Shown: positions 53,913-63,129, counted from the stretch's first letter. The stretch is 64,000 bases of DNA from Bradyrhizobium diazoefficiens (GCF_016616885.1 NZ_CP067102.1:4616501-4680500), one strand, 5' to 3'. Numbers and translations: made by a program. The notes: generated from the sequence alone by a model not told the origin.

Positions 53913-55052
53913 TTAGGCTCTAAGTAGGGTATTACCGAGCTTTCGCCAAGCCTCTAACGCCCTATTGATGTCATCTGGTTCTGTGGACCAGCCCAGACTG
54001 AGACGCACCGCTCCCTGGGCCACGGTGGCATCGCATCCCATCGCCGAGAGCACGTGAGACGGCTGGACCTTCCCTGAGGAACAAGCCGAACCTGAGGATA
54101 CGGCGACACCTTCGAGGTCAAAGCCGATCACGGCAGTCTCGGCCTTGAGACCTGGTGCAGTGAACAGAACGGTATTTGGCAACCTCTTCACGTCTTCCGC
54201 GAAGACGGTTGCGCCGGCAATCTCGCGAATACCGTTTTCTAAGCAATTCCTGAGGCTTGCCATCCGCTCCGCATCTTCCGGCAGAGCCTGAAGGGCGGCC
54301 TTCACGGCCGCACCCAACCCGGCAATGCCGGCAACATTCTCGGTTCCTGCCCGCCGGCCGAGCTCCTGCCCGCCCCCCCTCAGCACCGGCTCCAATCCGG
54401 CCAGGCCCTCCGCCACGACCAGCGCGCCGACGCCCTTGGGGCCGCCGATCTTGTGCCCAGAAAAGGTCGCAAGGTCCGCGCTGACCGCGCTAATATTGAA
54501 GGCAATTTTGCCGAGCGCCTGGATCGCGTCGACGTGCAGGAGGCCGCCGGCCTCGTGGACGAGCCCTGCCGCCTCCGCGACCGGCTGGAGCGCACCGGTC
54601 TCGTTGTTGGCCGCCATGATCGAGACCAGCGCCGGCGGGCCGTCGGCGAGCACCGTCCGGAGATGATCGAGGTCGACGACGCCGGAACGCGTGACCCGGA
54701 TCTGGCTGATTCCATCTGCCGGGAACCGGCCGCCCGCGAGCACCGAGGCATGCTCGACCGCGGAAACCAGGAGCCGCCGCACCGGTTCGCCTGATCGGCT
54801 GCGCAAGCCGGGCGACAGCGCCAGCGCATTGGCCTCAGTTCCGGCGGAGGTGAAAACCACGTTTCGCGGCAGCGCACCGACTGCTGCCGCAAGCGAGCTA
54901 CGCGCGTCCTCGACCAGCCGCCGCGCCTCCCGTCCCTCGGCGTGGACCGAGGATGGATTGCCGATCAGCTCGTAGGCGGCCAGCATCGCTGCGCGCGCCT
55001 CAGTGCGCAGCGGTGTCGTCGCATTCCAGTCGAGATAGACACGGCTCGGCAT
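53913..55052 (-). CDS. cysteine desulfurase, NifS/IscS (group I) type
   Basis: A 379-residue PLP enzyme, a different class from the SufS downstream. PLP lysine in FSGHKIGGPKGVGAL; mobile-loop catalytic Cys in SSGSACSSGKVQ, typical of group I enzymes; N-terminal VYLDWNATTPLR. It is the first gene of the suf cluster, so the operon supplies two desulfurases, a layout common in Rhizobiales. No IscR/RirA-type regulator gene is adjacent. Confidence 0.93.
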   Translation of the reverse strand: MPSRVYLDWNATTPLRTEARAAMLAAYELIGNPSSVHAEGREARRLVEDARSSLAAAVGALPRNVVFTSAGTEANALALSPGLRSRSGEPVRRLLVSAVEHASVLAGGRFPADGISQIRVTRSGVVDLDHLRTVLADGPPALVSIMAANNETGALQPVAEAAGLVHEAGGLLHVDAIQALGKIAFNISAVSADLATFSGHKIGGPKGVGALVVAEGLAGLEPVLRGGGQELGRRAGTENVAGIAGLGAAVKAALQALPEDAERMASLRNCLENGIREIAGATVFAEDVKRLPNTVLFTAPGLKAETAVIGFDLEGVAVSSGSACSSGKVQPSHVLSAMGCDATVAQGAVRLSLGWSTEPDDINRALEAWRKLGNTLLRA

Positions 55053-55103
55053 GGCGCCCTCTTAGCACCTTTTGCCCTCGCGCCAATCGCCAGCCACCGC
55101 ACA

Positions 55104-55334
55104 TCAGGCCGCCTGTTGCTGCGCAATTCCGCCAACGGAACGAAGCTCCATCCGCAGTCCGAACAGTGGCCGCAGCCAGACGATCCGCCGCGCGATCTCG
55201 AAACCCCAGGAGAAACCCCAGGACACGCAGAGCATGCCGAGGTGGTAGAAGATCAGGAGCCTGAAGGCTAAAATCCACACCCAGTCCAGATCGATGCGTC
55301 ATTCTGGGTTTGATGCTTGCTGCGGTGTTGACAT
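55104..55334 (-). pseudogene. small Trp-rich membrane ORF interrupted by an in-frame TGA
   Basis: ATG at 55334 is preceded by AAGGAG at good spacing. After MSTPQQASNPE the 12th codon is TGA (55301-55299), then the same frame stays open for 64 more codons: RIDLDWVWILAFRLLIFYHL and a Trp/Phe-rich continuation (GMLCVSWGFSWGFEI), ending QQQAA. The continuation looks like a one- or two-helix membrane protein. The TGA may be a nonsense mutation or a sequencing error. Translation from an internal GTG (codon 19) is also possible. Confidence 0.5.
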
Positions 55335-55378
55335 GGTTTTCTGCTCCTTGACGGGACGACAAACACGGTTTTCGGGCC

Positions 55379-56329
55379 ATGGCTGACGGCCAAAATGCTC
55401 TCGAAACGGAGCGCGTCGAGACGGTTTGGGATCAGGACCGGGCGCGAGGGGACGAGGCACCGGCGTCCGGGACGAGCGGTTGGCACGGCGGGATCAGTGA
55501 CGACTGGACGGTGTTCGCTGCGATCGCCGCCGTCGCGCTCGCGATCGGAATCGTCAATGCACTCTCCGGCGCGCAGGACGCCGCCGGGCGGGGCGAGAGC
55601 TATGACATTGGCCGGCGACTGCTCTGGGAGTTGACGAGCATCATCGTCATCCTGCTGCTGGTGCCGATCCTGATGCTGTCGGTCCGGCACATCCGCCGGG
55701 CGACGGGCCTCGCGGCGCGGATCGGAATCGGTGCGGTCGCCCTGCTCGGCTTCTCGGCCCTCCACATCACCGGCATGGTGGGCTTGCGGAAACTCCTGCT
55801 CTGGCTCGCGGGCAGCTCCTACGACTTCCATTTCTCGCGGGCGACCATCCTGTACGAGTTCCGCAAGGATGCCGTCACAGCTTTGCTGCTCGGGGCAACA
55901 CTCTGGCTGATCGAAAGCCGGCGGGAACTGCGCAAGGCCGCACTCGCAGCCCTTTCCATGCCGGCCGCTCCGCTGGAGCAACCATCCCCCGATCTGATCT
56001 GGCTCCGGGACGGCAGCAGCCGCATTCGCGTCGCGCCGCGCGATATCCTGTGGGTCGCTTCGGCCGGCAACTACATCGAATACAGCCTCGCTGACGGCAC
56101 CCAGCACCTGATCCGGGGAACGTTGGCTGCGACCGAAAGCGAGCTCGCCCGCTTCGCCATCGTGCGCGTTCACCGGACAAGGCTTGCCAATCTCGACCGC
56201 GTGAGCGGCGTCGACTTCAAGCCATCAGGGGATTTCGAACTCACATTCGACAACGGCAAGACGCTTGGCGGCAGCCGCCGCTACCGGCCCGCGGTTGCCT
56301 CGCTCGGAGGGCGCATTGCGCCTGTGTGA
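55379..56329 (+). CDS. membrane-bound LytTR DNA-binding regulator
   Basis: 316 residues. Four predicted membrane helices in about 45-180 (VFAAIAAVALAIGIVNAL, LTSIIVILLLVPILML, IGIGAVALLGFSALHITGMVGL, and a last one near 170), then a cytoplasmic LytTR domain at about 205-310: RIRVAPRDILWVASAGNYIEY, FAIVRVHRTRLANLDRV. LytTR proteins bind paired direct repeats; fused to membrane helices they are one-component sensors. Signal and targets are unknown. Its start is 45 bp from the divergent small membrane ORF. Confidence 0.88.
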   Translation: MADGQNALETERVETVWDQDRARGDEAPASGTSGWHGGISDDWTVFAAIAAVALAIGIVNALSGAQDAAGRGESYDIGRRLLWELTSIIVILLLVPILMLSVRHIRRATGLAARIGIGAVALLGFSALHITGMVGLRKLLLWLAGSSYDFHFSRATILYEFRKDAVTALLLGATLWLIESRRELRKAALAALSMPAAPLEQPSPDLIWLRDGSSRIRVAPRDILWVASAGNYIEYSLADGTQHLIRGTLAATESELARFAIVRVHRTRLANLDRVSGVDFKPSGDFELTFDNGKTLGGSRRYRPAVASLGGRIAPV

Positions 56330-56679
56330 ATCGCTTCCGGGATCATCCGACAGCTCATAAACAGTCGTGATTCCAATCAGTTGCCGCCACAACGGCGCGC
56401 TTCGCAATCGCCTGCTCGATCCCGGCGGCCATTGGCGTGACACCGCGATGACCGGCTAAGTTCTTGAACACATTGGCAGATGTCGAAGATGCTTGCTTTT
56501 TGCCCCGCAGCCTATGTTAGAACGCGGCCGTCAAGTCACCGCGCGCCATTTGCGCATCACCGCGAGGCGCACGCTTCTCACCCTTCCATTCGCGCTTTCG
56601 TCGGCGTCGCTGCCGATGAGGCCATAATCGGTTGATTGCAGAGGACCACCTCTCCGCGGAATCAATCAAGAGATCATCG
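56330..56679. other. 350-bp intergenic region
   Basis: Between the LytTR and alpha/beta-hydrolase genes. I found no ORF with coding character on either strand, no RNA gene and no repeat. A possible -10 (TATGTT, 56513-56518) lacks a well-placed -35. Confidence 0.5.
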
Positions 56680-57327
56680 ATGCCCGAAGTTATTTTCACC
56701 GGCCCCGCCGGCCGTCTCGAAGGCCGCTATCACCCGGCCAAGCAAAAGAACGCGCCGATCGCGATGATCCTGCATCCGCATCCGCAGTTTCACGGCACGA
56801 TGAACCATCAGATCGTGTATCAGTGCTACTACGCCTTCGCGCATCGCGGCTTCTCGGTGCTGCGCTTCAACTTCCGCGGCGTCGGCCGCAGCCAGGGCTC
56901 GTTCGACCACGGCACCGGCGAGTTGTCGGATGCGGCAGCAGCCCTCGATTGGGCGCAGACCATCAATCCCGAAGCGCGCGCCTGCTGGGTCGCCGGCTTC
57001 TCCTTCGGCGCCTGGATCGGCATGCAGCTTCTGATGCGCCGCCCTGAGGTCGAAGGCTTCATCTCGATCGCGCCGCCGGCCAACCTCTATGACTTCTCGT
57101 TCCTCGCGCCCTGCCCGTCGTCGGGCCTGATCGTGCATGGCGAGAAGGACGCGGTGGTGCCGCCGAAGGACGTCAACACGCTGGTCGAGAAGCTGAAGAC
57201 GCAGAAGGGCATCGTGATCGACCAGCAGGTCATCCCGGGCGCCAACCACTTCTTCGACGCCAAGCTCGAGCCGCTGATGGAAACAATCACGGCCTATCTC
57301 GACATGCGCCTCGCCAACGTGCGGTAA
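56680..57327 (+). CDS. alpha/beta hydrolase
   Basis: 215 residues. Oxyanion/early strand block ILHPHPQFHGTMNHQ, FRGVGRSQG, nucleophile elbow GFSFGAW (Ser), acid in VHGEKDAVVPP and His in IPGANHFFDAKL complete a catalytic triad. Small cytosolic members of this type (HPHP-start) are uncharacterised hydrolases. An in-frame TTG at 56632 would add 16 unlike residues; I prefer the ATG at 56680, where similarity to the family begins. Confidence 0.9.
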   Translation: MPEVIFTGPAGRLEGRYHPAKQKNAPIAMILHPHPQFHGTMNHQIVYQCYYAFAHRGFSVLRFNFRGVGRSQGSFDHGTGELSDAAAALDWAQTINPEARACWVAGFSFGAWIGMQLLMRRPEVEGFISIAPPANLYDFSFLAPCPSSGLIVHGEKDAVVPPKDVNTLVEKLKTQKGIVIDQQVIPGANHFFDAKLEPLMETITAYLDMRLANVR

Positions 57328-57334
57328 GAATGAC

Positions 57335-57847
57335 ATGGCCGCATTCGTAGCCTTGCTGCGCGCGGTCAATGTCGGAGGCACCGGCAAGCTGCCAATGACC
57401 GAGCTCAAGGCGATGTGCGAAGAGCTCGGTTTCGGTGCCGTGCGCACCTACATCGCCAGCGGCAATGTGGTCTTCACCAGCCGCAAATCGGAATCCGCTA
57501 TTAAGGCCGTTCTCGAAAAGCGCCTGCACGCTTACGCCGGCGCGCCGGTCGGTGTGCTCGTGCGCAGCGTGGCCGCGATCGCAGAGGTCTTGGCCGACAA
57601 TCCGTTTCCCAAAATGGCGCCCAACCGCACGGTCGCGATCTTCCTCGACAAGGCGCCACCTGCGGACACGCTCGCCGGAATTCGGGGTCAGAAAGACGAA
57701 GAGGTCAAGCTTGGCCGCCGCGAGATCTACGTGCATTACGGCGACGGCATGGGGACGTCAAAACTCGTGATCCCCGCTGCCAAGACCGGCACCGCGCGCA
57801 ACATGAACACCATCGCCGTCCTGGCGAAGATGGCCGCGGAGCTCTAG
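57335..57847 (+). CDS. DUF1697 family protein
   Basis: 170 residues starting MAAFVALLRAVNVGG, the diagnostic first block of DUF1697, followed by MTELKAMCEELGF and TYIASGNVVFTS. The function of the family is unknown. It begins 7 bp after the hydrolase stop, so the two are likely co-transcribed. Confidence 0.93.
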   Translation: MAAFVALLRAVNVGGTGKLPMTELKAMCEELGFGAVRTYIASGNVVFTSRKSESAIKAVLEKRLHAYAGAPVGVLVRSVAAIAEVLADNPFPKMAPNRTVAIFLDKAPPADTLAGIRGQKDEEVKLGRREIYVHYGDGMGTSKLVIPAAKTGTARNMNTIAVLAKMAAEL

Positions 57848-57962
57848 CTGACCGAAGACGGCGGCGCTCGGTTGCGGGGACAAGCAATGCAGGCGGATCT
57901 GGTGCTCGACGACGAGCAAGCTGCTGCTTGCCGACGGCTGCACCTGGCCGCTGCAACGCAGC

Positions 57963-58286
57963 TCAAGCCAGCTTCAGCGCGGCAATCCCCATCAAGACGA
58001 GCGCGATGCCGGCAAGCTTCATCGCGCTCAAGGTCTCGCCGAACAGCAAGACGCCCATGACGAAGGTACCTGCTGCGCCGATGCCGGTCCACACCGAATA
58101 GGCGACGCCGACCTCGAGCACCTTCAAGGCGCGTCCCAGCAGGAAGACGAAGACGGCGAGCAGCACCAGCGAAACGATGCTCCAGCCGATGCGCGTGTAG
58201 CCTTCCGCGTATTTCATCGAGATCGCCCAGCCGACATCGAGTGCGCCGGCGATCACCAGCATCATCCAGGCCAGAGATTGCGACAT
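57963..58286 (-). CDS. sugE: small multidrug resistance (SMR) transporter, SugE/Gdx-like
   Basis: 107 residues, four transmembrane helices. The MKYAEGYTR segment at the end of helix 1, the VAYSVWTGIGAAGT block in helix 3 and LFGETLSAMKLAGIALVLMGI at the end match the SugE/guanidinium-exporter branch. The proton- and substrate-binding Glu of helix 1 (AGxxEVxWA) is Asp here (AGALDVGWA). Start chosen at MSQSLAW (58286), 10 bp after the GST stop; the upstream in-frame extension overlaps the GST gene. Probably co-transcribed with the GST. Confidence 0.9.
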   Translation of the reverse strand: MSQSLAWMMLVIAGALDVGWAISMKYAEGYTRIGWSIVSLVLLAVFVFLLGRALKVLEVGVAYSVWTGIGAAGTFVMGVLLFGETLSAMKLAGIALVLMGIAALKLA

Positions 58287-58296
58287 CAGCGTATGC

Positions 58297-58974
58297 TCAG
58301 GCCGCGAGCTTGAGCAGATGCGCGTCGTGGCGCACGAGGAAGGCGCGCAGCAATTGCGGATAGTCTGCGCCGACCGCGGTGCGCACACTCGGACGGTTCG
58401 CGAGCTCGCTCCGCCACGCGCGCACCTTCGGGACATCGCTGAAGATGCCGTGCTCGGTCAGCACATCAAACAGGTCGAAATAGCGGAAGACCGGCGCGAA
58501 CACCGCATCGACCAGGCTGAACGCCTCGCCTGCGAAGAACGGGCCTGTGCCGAGCGCGACCTCGATACGCGCGAATTTTGCGACGAGCGCCTGACGCTTG
58601 CTCTCGAATGTCGCGGAATCCGTCGTGGTCTCCAGGCCCCAGAGATCGCCGAGGATCGCCGAACCGAACTCCATCCAGGCACGGTGCTCTGCGCGCTTGA
58701 GCGGATCAGCCGGATGCAGCTTGGCGCCGGCTTGCGTCTCCTCGATGTACTCGCAGATGACGTTGCTCTCGAACAACGCGACCTCGCCCTTGTCGGTCGT
58801 CACCACCAGCACCGGCACCTTGCCGAGCGGCGACAGTTTCAGGAACCAGTCCGGCTTGTTGGCGAGATCGATATCAACCCGCTCGAACGGCACGCCCTTC
58901 TCCTTGAGCGCGATCACCGCGCGCTGCACATAGGGACAAAGCTTGTGGCTGATCAGTTTCAGTGAAGCGGTCAT
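58297..58974 (-). CDS. glutathione S-transferase
   Basis: 225 residues. Thioredoxin-like half 1-80: LISHKLCPYVQRAVIALKEKG with a Cys-Pro-Tyr active-site start as in omega/stringent-starvation-type GSTs, LGKVPVLVV (cis-Pro) and FESNVICEYIEE (GSH contact). Helical half 90-215. The CPYxQR form suggests glutathione-dependent thiol transfer (omega-like) or dehydroascorbate-type chemistry. First gene of a GST-SMR pair; three operator-like repeats lie directly upstream. Confidence 0.92.
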   Translation of the reverse strand: MTASLKLISHKLCPYVQRAVIALKEKGVPFERVDIDLANKPDWFLKLSPLGKVPVLVVTTDKGEVALFESNVICEYIEETQAGAKLHPADPLKRAEHRAWMEFGSAILGDLWGLETTTDSATFESKRQALVAKFARIEVALGTGPFFAGEAFSLVDAVFAPVFRYFDLFDVLTEHGIFSDVPKVRAWRSELANRPSVRTAVGADYPQLLRAFLVRHDAHLLKLAA

Positions 58975-58995
58975 GGCAACAATCCCGGCGGTTTA

Positions 58996-59056
58996 ATGCA
59001 ACTGCATCCAACATAGATGCATTTGCATGCACCCGTCAAGATCGATGCATCTGCAT
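58996..59056. promoter_or_regulatory. three ATGCAnnTGCAT repeats, candidate operator cluster
   Basis: ATGCAACTGCAT (58996-59007), ATGCATTTGCAT (59017-59028) and ATGCATCTGCAT (59045-59056), each a 12-bp palindrome, begin 21 and 28 bp apart, about two and just under three helical turns. They lie 22-82 bp upstream of the GST start, overlapping where its promoter must be. Confidence 0.65.
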
Positions 59057-59085
59057 CAACCCACCGTGACCTCAGGCAGTCCTCT

Positions 59086-60189
59086 TCAGGGTCTGGCGAT
59101 TACCCCGCCCGTCATCGGCATCGGCACGCCTGTCGTGGCCGGATAGGACAGCGGCAGGCCTTTTAGACCGCGGGCGGCGAGGAAGCCGAAGGCCTGCGCC
59201 TCGATGGCGTCGGAGGCCCAGCCGAGCGTTTCGGCGGCCTCGACCGTCGCCGACCCCGCCCGCTCCCGCAGCATGCGCAACATGGTGGCGTTGCGCGCGC
59301 CGCCGCCGCAGACGATCCAGCTTCGCGGCCGCCGCGGCAGCAGCGGAATGATGCGCGCGATCGCAGCTGCAGTGAAGCCGGTCAGCGTCGCGGCGCCATT
59401 GGCCGGCTCGATATCGCCGAGCTTCAGCGCGGCAAAATCGTTGCGGTCGAGCGATTTCGGCGGCGGTAATGCAAAGAACGGCAGCTCCAGGGCCCGCGCG
59501 ATCCAGGTCTCATCGACCTTGCCGAGCGCGGCGAACTTGCCCTCCGCATCGAACGCCTGGTTCATGGTGCGGTACATGAAATCGTCGAGCAGCGCGTTGC
59601 CGGGTCCGGTGTCGCAGGCGATCAGTGTGTCGTTGCCGTCGATATAGGTGATGTTGGAGACACCGCCGATATTGACCACGACGATCGGTCCCTCGCGCGC
59701 CAACGTATTGGCGAGCGCCCGGTGATAGACCGGCACGAAGGGCGCGCCCTGCCCACCGGCCTCGACGTCGGCGGCGCGAAAGTCGTGCATCACGGGAATA
59801 TGGATGGCCCTGGCCAGCGCCGGCGCGTCGCCAATCTGCACCGTCAGCCGCCGCTCGGGCCGGTGCAGCACGGTCTGGCCGTGGAAGCCGACGATGTCGA
59901 TCTCCTCCGGCTTCATCCGGTTCTGGGCGACGAAGGCGGCGACTGCCTCGGCGTGTGCCAGTGTCACCACGCGTTCGGCCTCGGCCAAGATCCCCGGACG
60001 GGCATCGCGTTGTGGCAGGTGGACCGCCTCGGACAGCGCCTGGCGCAGCAGGTTACGCTCGGCCGGGCTATAGGGCCGGTAGCCGGACGGTCCGAACGCT
60101 TTCACCTGCTTTCCGTCGGTTTCGATCAGCGCGACATCCACCCCGTCCAGCGAGGTGCCGCTCATCAAACCGAGTGCCGTCAACATCAT
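59086..60189 (-). CDS. anmK: anhydro-N-acetylmuramic acid kinase
   Basis: A 367-residue ASKHA-fold kinase that opens and phosphorylates 1,6-anhydroMurNAc during peptidoglycan recycling. Motifs: GLMSGTSLDGVDVALIE at the start, VNIGGVSNITYID, CDTGPGNALLDDFM, and VCGGGARNATMLRML. Length is standard. Divergent from tyrS, with which it shares a 165-bp control region. Confidence 0.96.
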   Translation of the reverse strand: MMLTALGLMSGTSLDGVDVALIETDGKQVKAFGPSGYRPYSPAERNLLRQALSEAVHLPQRDARPGILAEAERVVTLAHAEAVAAFVAQNRMKPEEIDIVGFHGQTVLHRPERRLTVQIGDAPALARAIHIPVMHDFRAADVEAGGQGAPFVPVYHRALANTLAREGPIVVVNIGGVSNITYIDGNDTLIACDTGPGNALLDDFMYRTMNQAFDAEGKFAALGKVDETWIARALELPFFALPPPKSLDRNDFAALKLGDIEPANGAATLTGFTAAAIARIIPLLPRRPRSWIVCGGGARNATMLRMLRERAGSATVEAAETLGWASDAIEAQAFGFLAARGLKGLPLSYPATTGVPMPMTGGVIARP

Positions 60190-60228
60190 GGATCAGCGTC
60201 CTCAAAACACCCCCTCCGGCATGCCGAT

Positions 60229-60256
60229 CTTGTGCCAGAGGGACACATCTTATAAT
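60229..60256 (+). promoter_or_regulatory. probable promoter of tyrS
   Basis: CTTGTG (60229-60234), 16-base spacer, TATAAT (60251-60256), about 100 bp before the tyrS ATG. The -10 is perfect but the -35 is weak. Confidence 0.45.
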
Positions 60257-60354
60257 GCCACAGCGCCAAGTGGCGGGCAGCAATCGAGTTCCCACGGAAG
60301 ACCCTTAAATTGCTCCCAAAACAGTAAACCAAGAATTGTCAGGCATGCCGACAG

Positions 60355-61608
60355 ATGACTGCATTTAAATCGGATTTCCTCAACACCCTGCAGGAACGTG
60401 GTTTCATCCACCAGTGCTCCGATTTCGAGGGGCTGGACGCGCTCGCCGCCAAGGGTGAGGCGATCGCCTATGTCGGCTACGATTGCACCGCTCCTTCGCT
60501 GCACATCGGCAACTACCTGACCATGATGCTGCTGCACTGGTTTCAGCAGTCCGGCAACAAGCCGATCACGCTGATGGGCGGCGGCACCACCATGGTCGGC
60601 GACCCCTCCGGCAAGGACGAGACGCGCGCGATCCGCACCGTCGCCGAGATCGAGGCCAACAAGGCTTCGATCCGCGGCGTGTTCGCAAAAGTGCTGCGCT
60701 ATGGCGACGGCAAGAGCGACGCCATCATGCTCGACAATGCGGAGTGGCTGACCAAGCTCAACTGGATCGAGATGCTGCGCGACGTCGGCCGGCATTTCTC
60801 GGTCAACCGCATGCTGACGATGGACTCCGTGCGCCTGCGCCTCGAGCGCGAGCACGAGATGAGCTTCATCGAGTTCAACTACATGGTCTGCCAGGCCTAC
60901 GACTTCGTCGAGCTCGCCAGGCGCACCGGCTGCCATTTGCAGATGGGCGGATCGGACCAATGGGGCAACATTATCATGGGCGTCGATCTCGGCCGCCGCA
61001 TGGGCACGCATCAGCTGTACGCGCTGACGACGCCGCTGCTGACGACCGCGTCGGGCGCCAAGATGGGCAAGACCGCGCAAGGCGCGGTATGGCTCAACGC
61101 CGACCAGTTCTCGCCTTATGATTTCTGGCAGTACTGGCGCAACACCGAGGACGCCGACGTCGCCAAATTCCTGAAACTGTTCACGACGCTGCCAATGAGC
61201 GAGATCAAGAAGCTCGAAGCGCTCGGCGGCTCTGAGATCAACGAGGCCAAGAAGGTGCTCGCGACGGAAGCGACCGCGCTGCTGCATGGTCGCGACGCCG
61301 CAAACGAAGCGGCCGAAACCGCACGCCGCACCTTTGAGGAAGGCGCACTCGCCGAGAGCCTGCCGACGGTGGAAATTCCGCGCGGCGAGCTGGAGGCCGG
61401 ACTTGGCGTGCTCAACGCCTTCGTTAGGGCGGGCCTCGTCGCCTCCAATGGCGAGGCACGGCGCCAGATCAAGGGCGGCGGCCTGCGCGTCAACGACGAG
61501 TCCGTCACCGACGAGAAGATGGCGCTGTCAGCGGCCAATCTGACGCCGGAAGGCCTGATCAAGCTGTCCTTCGGCAAGAAGAAGCATGTCCTGCTCAAGC
61601 CTGCATAG
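60355..61608 (+). CDS. tyrS: tyrosyl-tRNA synthetase
   Basis: A 417-residue class I synthetase that charges tRNA-Tyr. HIGH-type motif in [18 protein letters not shown] and [11 protein letters not shown] in the tyrosine pocket, KMSKS-type loop KMGKT. The last 65 residues are an S4 RNA-binding domain ([19 protein letters not shown]). Highly conserved start [17 protein letters not shown] hairpin (61630-61659) lies between it and the MFS gene. Confidence 0.97.
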   Translation: MTAFKSDFLNTLQERGFIHQCSDFEGLDALAAKGEAIAYVGYDCTAPSLHIGNYLTMMLLHWFQQSGNKPITLMGGGTTMVGDPSGKDETRAIRTVAEIEANKASIRGVFAKVLRYGDGKSDAIMLDNAEWLTKLNWIEMLRDVGRHFSVNRMLTMDSVRLRLEREHEMSFIEFNYMVCQAYDFVELARRTGCHLQMGGSDQWGNIIMGVDLGRRMGTHQLYALTTPLLTTASGAKMGKTAQGAVWLNADQFSPYDFWQYWRNTEDADVAKFLKLFTTLPMSEIKKLEALGGSEINEAKKVLATEATALLHGRDAANEAAETARRTFEEGALAESLPTVEIPRGELEAGLGVLNAFVRAGLVASNGEARRQIKGGGLRVNDESVTDEKMALSAANLTPEGLIKLSFGKKKHVLLKPA

Positions 61609-61629
61609 CCGTATGAGCTTTTGATGCTT

Positions 61630-61659
61630 GTCAGGGCACGTCGAAGCGCGCTCCCTGAC
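61630..61659. repeat. hairpin between tyrS and the MFS gene
   Basis: GTCAGGG ... CCCTGAC, seven-base arms separated by 16 bases, ending five bases before the MFS ATG. No T run. It could hide the MFS ribosome site rather than terminate. Confidence 0.35.
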
Positions 61660-61664
61660 GGGCA

Positions 61665-62909
61665 ATGGATCAGAAGACGCCTAGCGAACAGGGGAACACG
61701 CAGCGGGACGCGGTGCGAACCGCGCTCGTCGTGCTCGCGCTGTGCTTCACGCTGGCCGTGCTCGGCCGCGGCCTGAGCGAGAGCTTCACGGTCTTCCTCA
61801 AGCCGATCTCCGAAAATTTTGGATGGGACCGCGCGCAAGTCGTCTCGATCTACTCGCTGACCTGGCTGATCAGCGGACTGACAGCGCCGCTGGTTGGCCG
61901 CCTGTTCGATCATTCCGGACCGCGCATCGTCTACGCGCTTGGCCTGTTGCTGCTCGGCTCGGCCTTCCTGATCGCAGGCCATGCGCAGGCGCTCTGGCAA
62001 TTCCAGCTCTCGATCGGATTGTGCGTCGGAATCGGTGTTGCCTTCATCGGCAACGTGCCGAACTCGATCCTGCTCGGCCGCTGGTTCGGCCCGAAACTGC
62101 CGACCGCGATGGCGGTCGTGTACTCGGCGATGGGCGGCGGCGTGCTGGCATTGTTGCCGGCCTCGCAGCTCCTGATCGATCGTCTCGGCTGGCGCGAGAC
62201 CTATCAGGTCTACGGCTTCGCCGCGCTCGGTCTGCTGGTGCCGCTACTGCTGCTGCCCTGGCGCACATTTGCGGCCGGCTCGCCGTACGTTGCCAAGAAG
62301 ACCGATCCTGATTTCATCGACAATGGCTGGACGCTTGTGAGCGCGATGCGCCACCATGCTTTCTGGGCGCTGTTCTCGACCTTCTTCTTCACCGCGGTCG
62401 GCATGTACTGCATCGCCGCGCAGATCGTCGCCTATCTGATCGATGCCGGCTTCCCGCCCCTGCAGGCCGCGACCGCCTGGGGTTTTTCGGGTGTCGTGCT
62501 GGTGTTCGGCATGATCGGCGTCTCCGCGCTCGACGGGCTGATCGGGCGCCGGCCGTCGGTGCTGCTGAGCTACGCGATCTCGATCCTCGGCATCTTCCTG
62601 CTCTGGCTGCTTCAGTATTATCCGAATGTCATCCTGCTCACCGGCTTCGTCGTCTGCTTCGGCAGCATGATGGGCTCGCGCGGGCCGCTGATCACGGCAA
62701 CGGCGATGAAGATCTTCAGGGGCAAACGGGTCGGGACCATCTACGGCACGATCTCGATCGGCAGCGGGCTCGGCTCGGCCTTCGGCTCCTGGAGCGGCGG
62801 CCTGATCCACGATGCCACCCACAGCTATAACGCGCTGCTCGTCTTCGCACTTGCAAACGTGATCCTCGGAATGATCCCGTTCCTGATCGTGCCCGCCTTG
62901 CGGCGCTAG
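61665..62909 (+). CDS. major facilitator superfamily transporter
   Basis: A 414-residue carrier with 12 predicted helices in two bundles (TM1 near 17-37, long loop after TM6 around residues 205-225). Typical A-motif-like loop LVGRLFDHSGPRIVY between TM2 and TM3. Closest in feel to the oxalate-formate / monocarboxylate (OFA/MCT) type carriers. Substrate not deducible. No catabolic genes are adjacent. Confidence 0.88.
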   Translation: MDQKTPSEQGNTQRDAVRTALVVLALCFTLAVLGRGLSESFTVFLKPISENFGWDRAQVVSIYSLTWLISGLTAPLVGRLFDHSGPRIVYALGLLLLGSAFLIAGHAQALWQFQLSIGLCVGIGVAFIGNVPNSILLGRWFGPKLPTAMAVVYSAMGGGVLALLPASQLLIDRLGWRETYQVYGFAALGLLVPLLLLPWRTFAAGSPYVAKKTDPDFIDNGWTLVSAMRHHAFWALFSTFFFTAVGMYCIAAQIVAYLIDAGFPPLQAATAWGFSGVVLVFGMIGVSALDGLIGRRPSVLLSYAISILGIFLLWLLQYYPNVILLTGFVVCFGSMMGSRGPLITATAMKIFRGKRVGTIYGTISIGSGLGSAFGSWSGGLIHDATHSYNALLVFALANVILGMIPFLIVPALRR

Positions 62910-63035
62910 GTCTCCCGGAAGTAACCTGCGCTCATTCGTGTCACCGGGGAACTACGGGCGGATGTGGCGCGTAGACCAACAAAAAATGCGGACGGCACAC
63001 GGCTCAAATCACGGCCTGCGGTGTTTTGTCCGACA

Positions 63036-63049
63036 TGACAAAATTGTCA
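63036..63049. promoter_or_regulatory. TGACAA-AA-TTGTCA palindrome upstream of doxX
   Basis: A 14-bp symmetric site about 80 bp before the doxX start and just upstream of a TTGACC that could be its -35 (63057-63062). Candidate operator. Confidence 0.4.
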
Positions 63050-63129
63050 GCGCAAATTGACCTGGCGCAGCTTGCAGGACGGAACCGAATGCGGTCCTAG
63101 TCGCAGCATTGGATGAAGGGCACAAACCA

